Program-made: the position numbers and the translations under genes
Origin: REEB95 sp035934235
GTDB lineage: Bacteria; Pseudomonadota; Alphaproteobacteria; ATCC43930; CGMCC-115725
Direction of reading: 5' to 3'
Length of the DNA stretch: 36,669 nucleotides
NCBI GenBank assembly: GCA_035934235.1
Contig: DASYYB010000052.1
Coordinates: 1-36,669 of the forward strand
The notes under the pieces: generated by a model
The model's input: only the letters and a program-made list of their open reading frames with translations
Told to the model about the DNA's origin: nothing
Database searches by the model: none
In this document: one piece after another, positions 7,070 to 17,714 of the stretch
How the letters are laid out: each line of letters opens with the position of its first letter
Position numbering within the stretch: the stretch's first letter is position 1

Positions 7070-8434
7070 ATGCGACGCGGCTTCATCCTCGCGTTGCTTC
7101 CGGCGCTGACGTTCGGCGCATTGTCGGCGCGGGCCGAGACGCTGCCGGACGCGCTCGCCGAGGCCTACAACACCAACCCACAATTGCTTGCCGAACGCGC
7201 CAATCTGCGCGCCATCGACGAAGGCGTGAACCAGGCGCTGTCCGGCTGGCGACCGACGCTGCAATTCAACGGCGCCATCGGCAAGCAGCAGTTCGAAAAC
7301 ACGCCGAACACCAGCCAGCAGCAGCCCGAGGGTTACAACACGCCGCGGTCGCTCGATTTCAAGCTGATCCAGCCACTTTATCAGGGCGGCCAGACCGTCG
7401 CCAAGACGGCCGCGGCCGAAGACACGGTCAGGTCCGAGCGCGCCCATTTGATCGCGGTCGAAGGCAACGTGTTGTTCAGCGTCATCTCGGCTTATCTCGA
7501 CGTGCTGCGTGACCAGTCCGTGGTCGGTCTCGACCGCAACAACGAGAAGGTGCTGCAAGAAACGCTCGACCAGACCCAGGCGCAATTCCGCTCGGGCCTG
7601 GTGACGCGCACCGACGTCGCTCAGGCTGAAGCGCGGCTTCAAGCGGCACATGCGCAGCGGCAGCAGGATGAAGGCACGCTGCAATCCGATCGCGCCAATT
7701 ACACGCGCTTCGTCGGCCATGCGCCGGAGAATTTGGTGCCGCCGACCTTGCAGCCGCAAATTCCGGCGACACGTGACGAGGCGCTTAGCATTGCAGCGCT
7801 CAAGAATCCGAACGTCGTCTCGGCGCTGTTCAGCGAGGATGCGGCGCGCGACCAGGTCGCTGCGACCGAGGCGCAACTGTTGCCGAGCGTCAATCTCGTC
7901 GGCGAGGCCAACCGCACCGACGATCCGGTGCAGCTCCAAGGTCACGAAACCACCTTTGGCACGGTGCAGGCGCAGATCAGCGTGCCGCTTTACGAGGCCG
8001 GATTGGTCTATTCGCAATCGCGCCAGGCTAAGCAGAAGGTCGGCCAGAGCGAAGGGCTGACCGACGATGCGCGGCGCTTTGCAGTCGAGGGCGCGACGGC
8101 CGCCTGGGAGACCATCCAGGCGCAGCGCGCCAACATCGTCTCGCAGCAGGCCGCGATCAAGGCCGATACCGTCGCTTACGAGGGACTCCAGGCGCAACAG
8201 CGGGCCGGCCTGCGCACGCTGATCGACGTGCTCAATGCCGAGCAGGAGCTGTTCGCCGACCGCACCAATCTGGTGCGTGCCCAGCACGATCTTGCCGTCG
8301 CCGAATTCGACCTCGCCAATCAGGTCGGCCGCGTGACCGCCGCGGACCTCAAGCTGGCGGTGAACCTCTACGACGTGAACCGCTATTACGAAGCGGTGCG
8401 GTCGAAGTGGCTCGGGTTCGGCCCGGACCAATAA
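7070..8434 (+). CDS. tolC: TolC-family outer-membrane efflux/secretion channel
   Basis: This 454-residue protein forms the trimeric outer-membrane and periplasmic tunnel for type I secretion and RND/MFS pumps. The signal peptide MRRGFILALLPALTFGALSA is cut after ARA (residue 22). Two outer-membrane efflux repeats follow. The first holds LAEAYNTNPQLLAERANLRA and FRSGLVTRTDVAQAEARL, the second FQAGLR-like QQRAGLRTLIDVLNAEQEL. These are the paired coiled-coil signatures of TolC. The ATG at 7070 is chosen because it opens the signal peptide; the frame is open further upstream inside the preceding gene. The order PCMT-like, tolC, popZ-like, valS is a conserved alphaproteobacterial arrangement. No pump genes are adjacent. 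Confidence 0.93.
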   Translation: MRRGFILALLPALTFGALSARAETLPDALAEAYNTNPQLLAERANLRAIDEGVNQALSGWRPTLQFNGAIGKQQFENTPNTSQQQPEGYNTPRSLDFKLIQPLYQGGQTVAKTAAAEDTVRSERAHLIAVEGNVLFSVISAYLDVLRDQSVVGLDRNNEKVLQETLDQTQAQFRSGLVTRTDVAQAEARLQAAHAQRQQDEGTLQSDRANYTRFVGHAPENLVPPTLQPQIPATRDEALSIAALKNPNVVSALFSEDAARDQVAATEAQLLPSVNLVGEANRTDDPVQLQGHETTFGTVQAQISVPLYEAGLVYSQSRQAKQKVGQSEGLTDDARRFAVEGATAAWETIQAQRANIVSQQAAIKADTVAYEGLQAQQRAGLRTLIDVLNAEQELFADRTNLVRAQHDLAVAEFDLANQVGRVTAADLKLAVNLYDVNRYYEAVRSKWLGFGPDQ

Positions 8435-8553
8435 AGCCGGCGGTCCGGCCAAGTTATCCCCAGGCCGGAACGCATACCTAGCAATTACGGGGGCCTTTCC
8501 CTACTATATGTGGGCGCCACCTGGTTGGCGGCGTGTGTTTGGTGGAGGTTGCC

Positions 8554-9090
8554 ATGTCGGATATCCGGCGCCAGGACGAGCCTTCGATGGAGGAAATCCT
8601 CGCCTCGATCCGTCGCATCATCGCCGAAGACACCAAGGAAGGCGGCACGCCGAGCACGGCCGCCGAACAGGACATTCTCGAACTGACCGACCGGGTTGAG
8701 GCCGACGGTTCGGTCGTGTCGCTCGCGACGCGCATGACGCCCCGCGCCGAAACACGCGAGCCGCCGCCGATCGCGGTTGCACCCTACGAGCCGGCGCCGA
8801 AACCGCCGGCGGAGCCAGAGCTGTCCGCCCCGAAGCCTGCGCCGGAGCCGCCATCCGATAGCGTCATCTCGGCCAGCACGGCGGCCGCTTCGATTGCAGC
8901 GCTGTCGGAGTTGACGCGCGAGACGGCGCAAGGGACCCCCATGTCGGGTGATCGCGCGCTTGAAGGGGCGACGCGCGAACTGTTGAAGCCGCTGCTCAAG
9001 GCGTGGCTCGACACCAACCTGCCGCCGCTCATCGAGCGCATCGTGCGCGAGGAAATCGCGCGGCTGGCGCGCGACGCGCGCGGCGGCTGA
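8554..9090 (+). CDS. PopZ-like polar organising protein (DUF2497)
   Basis: The 178-residue protein has the three-part PopZ layout. There is an N-terminal helix with MSDIRRQDEPSMEEILASIR and RIIAED (residues 1-26), and a long Pro/Ala/Glu-rich disordered middle (about 60-125). A C-terminal helical oligomerisation region follows, with LKPLLKAWLDTNLPPLIERI and VREEIARLAR. In Caulobacter, PopZ forms the pole matrix that anchors the chromosome origin and signalling proteins. The start at 8554 has GGTGGAGG (8541-8548) at ideal spacing; the in-frame upstream ATG at 8533 is unlikely. It lies between tolC and valS, the usual place. Polar function is inferred from the family. Confidence 0.85.
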   Translation: MSDIRRQDEPSMEEILASIRRIIAEDTKEGGTPSTAAEQDILELTDRVEADGSVVSLATRMTPRAETREPPPIAVAPYEPAPKPPAEPELSAPKPAPEPPSDSVISASTAAASIAALSELTRETAQGTPMSGDRALEGATRELLKPLLKAWLDTNLPPLIERIVREEIARLARDARGG

Positions 9091-9159
9091 CGCCGCCCGG
9101 CGGCCAACAGGCCCGACACGCGCCTTGCCGTAATCGGTTTGGCCGCCTAAAACGGCGCG

Positions 9160-11817
<2,658 letters not shown>

Positions 11818-11824
11818 GAGGGGC

Positions 11825-12454
11825 CTACGCCGCCAGCGCCTTGGTGATCTCGTCGTTGGTCATTGGCCAGCCGACGGTACGTCCCATCAGGTCGAGCGCG
11901 AAGCGGTGCATCTCCGGCCCGTCCATGGTGTCGACCGCGTCGGACGCGATCACCACCTTGAAATCAAGATTGGTGGATTCGAAGGCGCAGCACAGCACGC
12001 ACGACGTAGTGTTGATGCCGGCCAAGATCAGCGTGCCAACACCCAGCCGGCTCTTGAGCAGAAACAGCAGATCGGTTCCGAGATAGGGGCTATAGCGCTT
12101 CTTGCCGCGCACGATATGGTCGCCGTCGCGGAGCAGATCGGGAATGATCTCGGTGCCGCGGCTGCCGACGAGGTTATGGGTGAAGGCGCCCTGGCGCATC
12201 TTTGGTCGGTTGTCGCCGGGCTCGCCGCGCCAGAACGGATTGGCCTTGATCTCGTCCGGGTCGCGGTACTCGGTGACGACGTGCACGATCGGTACACGGC
12301 GCTGGCGCAGCGCGTCGAACAGCTTGGCGGAGCGTTCGATCACCGGGCCGCAGCGCTCCGCCGGCAAGGGAAGGGTCGCCACCGCCGGATCGAGATGGCC
12401 GCGATGCATGTCGATGGTGACGCAGGCCGTCGTCTTGGGATCGATGCGGATCAT
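11825..12454 (-). CDS. Isochorismatase-family cysteine hydrolase
   Basis: The 209-residue protein has the catalytic triad of the isochorismatase-like superfamily: Asp15 in TIDMHRGHLD, Lys118 in GKKRYSPYLGTDL, and Cys152 in GINTTSCVLCCAFES, with the non-proline cis-peptide region just before the Cys. The family includes nicotinamidases, N-carbamoyl amidohydrolases and ureidoacrylate hydrolases. The exact amide substrate cannot be told. The end is GWPMTNDEITKAL. GGGAGG lies 7 bases before the ATG. It is divergent from the GYD-domain gene with a 95-base gap, and convergent with valS. Confidence 0.85.
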   Translation of the reverse strand: MIRIDPKTTACVTIDMHRGHLDPAVATLPLPAERCGPVIERSAKLFDALRQRRVPIVHVVTEYRDPDEIKANPFWRGEPGDNRPKMRQGAFTHNLVGSRGTEIIPDLLRDGDHIVRGKKRYSPYLGTDLLFLLKSRLGVGTLILAGINTTSCVLCCAFESTNLDFKVVIASDAVDTMDGPEMHRFALDLMGRTVGWPMTNDEITKALAA

Positions 12455-12549
12455 GCCCAGCCTCCCGTGCCGTCGCCGCCTGTTGGTACCGCGGACGCTG
12501 GCGGAATGCTATCCTCGGTGTTCTGGTCAGCATAAACAGGGAGGGACCG

Positions 12550-12870
12550 ATGGCGAAATATCTCGCACGTGCCTCGTACAATGCTGAAGGCGTCAGGGGC
12601 CTGATCAAGGACAAGGCGTCGGGCCGGCGCGCTTCGGTAGCAAAGCTAGCCGAATCGCTTGGCGGCAAGCTCGAAAGTTTCTATCTCGCGTTCGGCAGCG
12701 ATGACATCGTTTCAATCGTCGAGCTGCCCGACAACGGCGCCGCGGCCGCATTCTCGCTCGCGGTCAACGCCGCGGGTTTGGCGCAACTCAGCATGACACC
12801 GCTCATGACAGTCGAAGAGGCCGATATCGCGATGACCAAGCACGGCAATTACCGGCCGCCGGGCAAGTAA
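12550..12870 (+). CDS. GYD domain protein
   Basis: This 106-residue protein matches the GYD-domain family (a ferredoxin-like alpha-beta sandwich of about 90 residues). It starts AKYLARASYNAEGVRGL and continues AESLGGKLESFYLAFG and SDDIVSIVELPDNGAAAAF, ending MTVEEADIAMTK. The stretch before the Phe-Gly turn is where the family's name motif lies. The family has no settled biochemical role. The start at 12550 has a strong GGGAGGG (12540-12546) just upstream. It is convergent with the HD-domain gene. Confidence 0.85.
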   Translation: MAKYLARASYNAEGVRGLIKDKASGRRASVAKLAESLGGKLESFYLAFGSDDIVSIVELPDNGAAAAFSLAVNAAGLAQLSMTPLMTVEEADIAMTKHGNYRPPGK

Positions 12871-12884
12871 CGTTCGGCGGAGCG

Positions 12885-13649
12885 CTACAGGAACTTCGTC
12901 GGCCAAATGACGGTGCGCCACATGTGCGCAACCGGGCTGTTGTCGAAGCCCAGGCCCTCATCCGGCTGCTTGAAATTGCGGCCGAGGATGTCGGCGAAGT
13001 CGTCGAAGCTCACCGTGGCGTTGGCGTCGAAGGAATAGACGTCGTAGACCGTGATCAGGCGCGCGGTCATGTACCATTTGTGCTGGCGCGCGCGGCGGTA
13101 GGCCTCTTCGACATAAGGCTCCGGCTTGTAATCGGCGCCGAACAGCCGGACGTACATCTCGGGATAGGTGTAGCCGACGCTTTCGTCCGGAAAGAAGCGC
13201 AACGCCTGATGCGCGCGGATCGCCCACGACACTTCTTCGTCGACATAGGGCTCGACCAGCTGCGCGCCCCAATAGCCGTGATCGGCGCGGATAAATCCCA
13301 GGATGGCGATGTCGTGCAGTAGACAGGCGGTGACGACCTTCTCGCTCATGCCGGCCTTGTGTGCGTGCGTCGCGCTTTGCAACAGGTGATGCGCCGGCGC
13401 AAAACGCAGCCGGAAGAAATCCATCAGCGTCGGCTTCGCCGGCATTTTCTTGAGCCGCGGATCGTCGCCCATCAGCACGTGCTGTTCCAGTGCCAGGGTC
13501 TTGAAGCGCATCGGCACCGGCTCGGTCGGATCGCGGTCGCCCGATGTGAACAGAACCGAGCGATCAACCAGCCGTTCGAGTTCGGCGATCTGCCGGTGCT
13601 CGAGTTCGTCGGCACGCTGCGACAAGGTTGGGGCGGGGCGTCCTTCCAT
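12885..13649 (-). CDS. HD-domain metalloprotein, possible two-metal enzyme
   Basis: The 254-residue protein contains an HD domain. Likely metal ligands are His87 or His88 (FAPAHHLLQ), His112-Asp113 (ACLLHDIAILG), His124 (RADHGYWGAQLV), His147 (IRAHQALRF) and Asp203 (ITVYDVYSFD). The H...HD...H...H...D pattern is that of two-metal HD proteins, which include phosphodiesterases and the mixed-valent diiron oxygenases such as PhnZ and MIOX. No cyclic-nucleotide partner or GYP motif is seen. The ATG at 13647-13649 is preferred to longer in-frame starts, because those would run through the greB start. The gene is divergent from greB with a short 45-base gap. Confidence 0.75.
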   Translation of the reverse strand: MEGRPAPTLSQRADELEHRQIAELERLVDRSVLFTSGDRDPTEPVPMRFKTLALEQHVLMGDDPRLKKMPAKPTLMDFFRLRFAPAHHLLQSATHAHKAGMSEKVVTACLLHDIAILGFIRADHGYWGAQLVEPYVDEEVSWAIRAHQALRFFPDESVGYTYPEMYVRLFGADYKPEPYVEEAYRRARQHKWYMTARLITVYDVYSFDANATVSFDDFADILGRNFKQPDEGLGFDNSPVAHMWRTVIWPTKFL

Positions 13650-13694
13650 GCGCGCGATCTTGGCGCGCACGCACGGCGATGGCAAGATCACGCC

Positions 13695-14255
13695 ATGAGC
13701 AAGGCTTTTACCAAGGAACCCGACGCCGCCGCGGACGATGTCGAGTTCGACAGCGGTCCGGCGCTGCCGGCCGGCGCCAAGAACTACATCACGGCGACAG
13801 GCCATCGCCGCTTGCAGGACGAGCTGAAGGCGCTGATCAAGGTCGAGCGGCCGAAGGTGGTCGAAACGGTGGCGTGGGCTGCCGGCAACGGCGATCGCTC
13901 AGAGAACGGCGACTACATTTATGGCAAGAAGCGGCTGCGCGAGATCGACAGCCGCATCCGTTTCCTGACCAAGCGGCTGGAGATCGCCGAGATCGTCAAT
14001 CCGGTGGCGCAGACCAACCGTGATCAGGTGTTCTTCGGCGCCACCGTCACCTACGCGACGTCTGACGACAAAGAGCACACGATCACCATCGTCGGCATCG
14101 ACGAAGCCGATGCCGACCGCGGCCAGGTGAGCTGGATCGCGCCGGTTGCGCGCGCGCTGTTGAAGGCGCGGGTCGGCGATGTCGTCGAGCTCAAAGGCCC
14201 GCGCGGCGTCGAAGCGCTCGAAGTCGTCGCCATCGTCTATCCCGCGAAACCCTAG
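13695..14255 (+). CDS. greB: Transcript cleavage factor GreB-like
   Basis: This 186-residue protein rescues backtracked RNA polymerase by stimulating transcript cleavage. It has the N-terminal coiled coil (about 38-97) with tip GNGDRSENGDYIYGKKRL (65-81), whose acidic residues reach the polymerase active site. The YIYGKKRLREIDSRIRFL text is GreB-like rather than GreA-like. The C-terminal FKBP-like domain includes VFFGATVTYA and ITIVGIDEADADRGQVSWIA. About 27 extra residues precede the usual start. The ATG at 13695 is used; it lacks a clear Shine-Dalgarno. ilvD follows after 55 bases on the same strand. Confidence 0.88.
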   Translation: MSKAFTKEPDAAADDVEFDSGPALPAGAKNYITATGHRRLQDELKALIKVERPKVVETVAWAAGNGDRSENGDYIYGKKRLREIDSRIRFLTKRLEIAEIVNPVAQTNRDQVFFGATVTYATSDDKEHTITIVGIDEADADRGQVSWIAPVARALLKARVGDVVELKGPRGVEALEVVAIVYPAKP

Positions 14256-14310
14256 TCAAACCGACCCGGCGCTTTGTAAGGTGCGGCGTCCGGTCCGCAG
14301 GAGAGCCGTT

Positions 14311-16053
14311 ATGCCCGATGGAATGAGCAAGAAGCCGTTCGACAAGTCGAAGCTGCCGAGCCGGCACATCACCGTCGGTCCGGCGCGCGCGCCGCATCGC
14401 TCGATGTTCTACGCCATGGGCGTCACCGAGGAGCAGCTCGCGCAGCCCATCGTCGGCGTGTGCACGACCTGGAACGAAGCGGCGCCGTGCAACATCGCGC
14501 TGTCGCGTCAGGCGCAGGCGGCAAAGAAGGGCGTCGCCGCCGCCGGCGGCACGCCGCGCGAGTTCACGACGATCACGGTCACCGACGGCATCGCCATGGG
14601 CCATGCCGGCATGAAGGCGTCGCTGGTGTCGCGCGAAGTGATCGCCGACAGCGTCGAGCTCACCATGCGCGGCCATTCCTACGACGCCTTGGTGGGGCTC
14701 GCCGGTTGCGACAAAACGCTGCCGGGCCTGATGATGGCGATGCTGCGGCTCAACGTCCCCGCCGTGTTCATGTACGGCGGCTCGATCCTGCCGGGACGCT
14801 TCCAAGGCCGCGACGTCACCATCGTCGATGTCTTCGAGGGCGTCGGCATGCACAACGCCGGCAAGATGACCGACGAAGAGCTGCATGAGCTCGAATGCAA
14901 TGCGTGTCCATCGGCCGGTTCCTGCGGCGGCCAGTTCACCGCCAATACGATGGCGTGCGTCTCCGAAGCGCTCGGCCTAGCGCTCCCGGGTTCCGCCGGC
15001 ACGCCCGCGCCTTATGATTCACGTGATCAGTACGCCGAGGCGTCGGGCGAGACGGTGATGGAGCTCATCCGTAAGCGCATCCGGCCGCGCGATATCGTCA
15101 CCCGCAAGTCGCTCGAGAATGCGGCGATGGTTGTCGCGGCGTCGGGCGGCTCGACCAACGCGGCGTTGCACTTGCCGGCCATCGCCAACGAAGCGGGCAT
15201 CGATTTCGACATCCACGCCGTCGGTAAGATCTTCAAGAAGACGCCTTATATCGGCGACTTCAAGCCAGGCGGCAAATACGTCATGCAGGATCTGCATCGT
15301 GTCGGCGGCGTGCCGGTATTGTTGAAGGCGTTGCTCGATGGCGGCTATCTGCACGGCAACTGCCTGACCGTGACCGGTAAGACCATGGCCGAGAACTTGA
15401 AGGGCGTGGTTGTCCCGAAGAATCAGGATGTCATCCGCTCGACCAAGAAGCCATTGGCCAAGACCGGCGGCCTCATCGTGCTCAAAGGCAACCTCGCGCC
15501 GCAAGGATCCATCTGCAAGGTCGCCGGCATGCAGGGCATCGAGCTTAAGTTCCGCGGTCCGGCGCGCTGCTTCGACCGCGAGGAGGATTGCTTCGCCTTC
15601 GTCGAAGCGAAGAAATACAAGAAGGGCGACGTGTTGGTGATCCGTTACGAAGGGCCGCGCGGCGGTCCCGGCATGCGCGAGATGCTGTCGACGACGGCGG
15701 CGCTTTACGGCCAGGGTGCCGGCAAGGACGTTGCGCTGATCACCGACGGTCGTTTCTCGGGCGGCACCCGCGGCTTCTGCATCGGCCATGTCGGTCCCGA
15801 AGCTGCCGTCGGCGGTCCGATCGGCCTGCTCAAGGACGGCGATATCGTCGAGATCGACGCGGCCAAGGGCACGCTCAACGTCAAGCTGAGCGCCGCCGAG
15901 CTCGCGCGCCGCCGCAAGGCGTGGAAGCCGAGGAAGGCCGAGTTTCAGTCGGGCGCGATCTGGCGCTATGCGCAGACCGTCGGCGACGCCGAAAAGGGCG
16001 CCGTCGCTCATCCGGGGGCCCGGGCCGAAACCTACTGTTACGCGGACGTGTAA
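14311..16053 (+). CDS. ilvD: Dihydroxy-acid dehydratase
   Basis: The 580-residue enzyme dehydrates dihydroxy-isovalerate and dihydroxy-methylvalerate to their 2-keto acids for valine, isoleucine and pantothenate synthesis. The three cluster cysteines are Cys60 (NEAAPCNIAL), Cys133 (LAGCDKTLPG) and Cys205 (PSAGSCGGQFTANTM), the pattern of the [2Fe-2S] type. Asp92 in TVTDGIAMGH helps bind Mg. Length matches the short IlvD class; Edd and sugar-acid dehydratases are related but differ around the GSCGG loop. AGGAG (14299-14303) supports the ATG at 14311; another Met at residue 5 is close by. The gene stands alone from other ilv genes in this window. Confidence 0.95.
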   Translation: MPDGMSKKPFDKSKLPSRHITVGPARAPHRSMFYAMGVTEEQLAQPIVGVCTTWNEAAPCNIALSRQAQAAKKGVAAAGGTPREFTTITVTDGIAMGHAGMKASLVSREVIADSVELTMRGHSYDALVGLAGCDKTLPGLMMAMLRLNVPAVFMYGGSILPGRFQGRDVTIVDVFEGVGMHNAGKMTDEELHELECNACPSAGSCGGQFTANTMACVSEALGLALPGSAGTPAPYDSRDQYAEASGETVMELIRKRIRPRDIVTRKSLENAAMVVAASGGSTNAALHLPAIANEAGIDFDIHAVGKIFKKTPYIGDFKPGGKYVMQDLHRVGGVPVLLKALLDGGYLHGNCLTVTGKTMAENLKGVVVPKNQDVIRSTKKPLAKTGGLIVLKGNLAPQGSICKVAGMQGIELKFRGPARCFDREEDCFAFVEAKKYKKGDVLVIRYEGPRGGPGMREMLSTTAALYGQGAGKDVALITDGRFSGGTRGFCIGHVGPEAAVGGPIGLLKDGDIVEIDAAKGTLNVKLSAAELARRRKAWKPRKAEFQSGAIWRYAQTVGDAEKGAVAHPGARAETYCYADV

Positions 16054-16145
16054 CCGCTGCCGCGGCACGAATGACGGCCGCGCTGCGGCGGCGGAAGGAT
16101 GGTTTGCCCGGCGTTAACCATTCCTCGGCATCCTGAACGGGACCC

Positions 16146-17672
16146 ATGCCTGACGCCGACGCGCCCCGAATTCCCGTCCAGACCCGGCCGGCCGACGCCG
16201 TAAATCCGGCGCTGATCGCCGGCGTGGCGATCTATTTCGTCGCCTTCGCGCTGCGGCTGCTGCCGGTGTTTGTTTTTCCGGCAATCAACTTTCCGGATGA
16301 GATCTTTCAGACGGTCGAGCCGGCGCACCGCCTGATTTACGGCACCGGCCTGGTGCCGTGGGAATTTCTCTACGGCACGCGCTCGTGGGTGTTGCCGGGG
16401 TTCATCGCCGGCGTGATGCGCGCCGCGCAAGTCTTCGGCGACGGACCGGCGGTCTATTTGCCGGCAATCGGCACGGTGTTTGCGGCGCTTGGCGCCGGCA
16501 GCGCGCTATGCGCCTTTCTTTGGGGCCGACGGCTGTATGGATTGTGGGGCGGCATCGTCGCTGGCGTGCTGACGGCATGTTGGACCGACGCCGTCTATTT
16601 CGGTCCGCGGACGCTGAGCGAGACGGTGGCCGCACATGTGCTGATCATTGGCCTCTATCTCGCGGCACCGGGTTACGCGGTGCAGGCGCGCGGCCGGTTG
16701 GCGACCGCCGGTTTCCTGCTCGGCTTGGCGGCGTTGCTGCGCATCCAGATCGCGCCCGCCGTCGCGTTCGTGGCGCTGTGGCCGTGGCGTAATGCGACGC
16801 CATTGCCGCTACGCGTCTGGCCGCTGATCGCCGGCGGCGCGGCCGCCCTGGTATTGTTCGGCGCGGTCGACGCGGCGACCTGGGGGTGGCCGCTTGAGTC
16901 GCTGTGGCGCAACGTCGAGATCAATCTGTTTGATCGCGTGAGTTCGGATTTCGGCGTGATGCCGTGGTACGCGTATGTGGATATCGTCTTTCACTACTGG
17001 GGCGCGCTCGCGATCGCGCTTCTGGTTCTGGCGCGGCTCGGCGCGCTGCGTCTGCCGCAAGTCGCGGTGTTGGCGCTGATCGTCGTGATGGTGCATTCGG
17101 CGGTCGGCCACAAGGAATTCCGCTTCATCTATCCGGCGTTGCTGCTGACGGTCATCGCGGCTGGGCTCGGTCTGGCGCAGATCGTGGAGTGGATCGCCGA
17201 CGGTTTCGCGCTGCGCGGCATGTCGGCCGCCGCCGCGCTGCGTACCGCCGCGATGCCGGTGCTGCTGCTTGCGGTGTTGACGCCGGCGGCTTTGGCCTTC
17301 ACGCCGCAATATCGTGAGTTATGGACGCGCGAGGCCGACGTGGTCCGCGCCGATGGCGTCGTTGCGAAATTGGCCAACGTCTGCGGGGTCGAGCTTTACG
17401 GCGTGCCGTGGTTCCTGTCGGGCGGCTACAGCCTCATCCATCAGAACGCGCCGCTGTACTGGATCGATGATGTCACCGGCTTCGCGGCGCACCACGACGC
17501 CTTCAACACGGTGGTCGCGTCGCGTGCCTTGCCGGCGAATTCGGGTTTCACGCCCGTGCGTTGCATGCACGACGTTTGTGTCGCGCAGCGCCCGGGCCCG
17601 TGCGCGCCGTTGCCGATGGCGCCCTTGGACCAGCCGCCCGGACTCGAGAAAGTCGCGCCGTTGACGCACTGA
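16146..17672 (+). CDS. GT22-family (ALG9/PIG-B-like) membrane mannosyltransferase
   Basis: The 508-residue integral membrane protein has many hydrophobic helices and two hallmark motifs of the GT22 family. In the first extracytoplasmic loop it has FPDEIFQTVEPAHRLIYG (Asp51-Glu52, expected catalytic acid pair). In a later loop it has GHKEFRFIYP (His322 onward), the HKE-RF signature seen in ALG9, ALG12 and PIG-B. GT22 enzymes move mannose, or another sugar, from a polyprenyl-phosphate donor. The target here is unknown. A C-terminal Cys-containing periplasmic tail (about 400-508) is an addition. There are no neighbouring glycan genes; kamA-like follows by 42 bases on the same strand. Confidence 0.78.
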   Translation: MPDADAPRIPVQTRPADAVNPALIAGVAIYFVAFALRLLPVFVFPAINFPDEIFQTVEPAHRLIYGTGLVPWEFLYGTRSWVLPGFIAGVMRAAQVFGDGPAVYLPAIGTVFAALGAGSALCAFLWGRRLYGLWGGIVAGVLTACWTDAVYFGPRTLSETVAAHVLIIGLYLAAPGYAVQARGRLATAGFLLGLAALLRIQIAPAVAFVALWPWRNATPLPLRVWPLIAGGAAALVLFGAVDAATWGWPLESLWRNVEINLFDRVSSDFGVMPWYAYVDIVFHYWGALAIALLVLARLGALRLPQVAVLALIVVMVHSAVGHKEFRFIYPALLLTVIAAGLGLAQIVEWIADGFALRGMSAAAALRTAAMPVLLLAVLTPAALAFTPQYRELWTREADVVRADGVVAKLANVCGVELYGVPWFLSGGYSLIHQNAPLYWIDDVTGFAAHHDAFNTVVASRALPANSGFTPVRCMHDVCVAQRPGPCAPLPMAPLDQPPGLEKVAPLTH

Positions 17673-17714
17673 AAATCGCTGGACGCGTGCGGCCGCACGC
17701 GGCTAGGTAGGCGG

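Noticed and set aside
6959..8452. A 497-codon minus-strand open frame opposite tolC.
   Set aside because: The plus-strand TolC is unmistakable, with signal peptide and repeats; the antisense frame arises from GC-ending codons.
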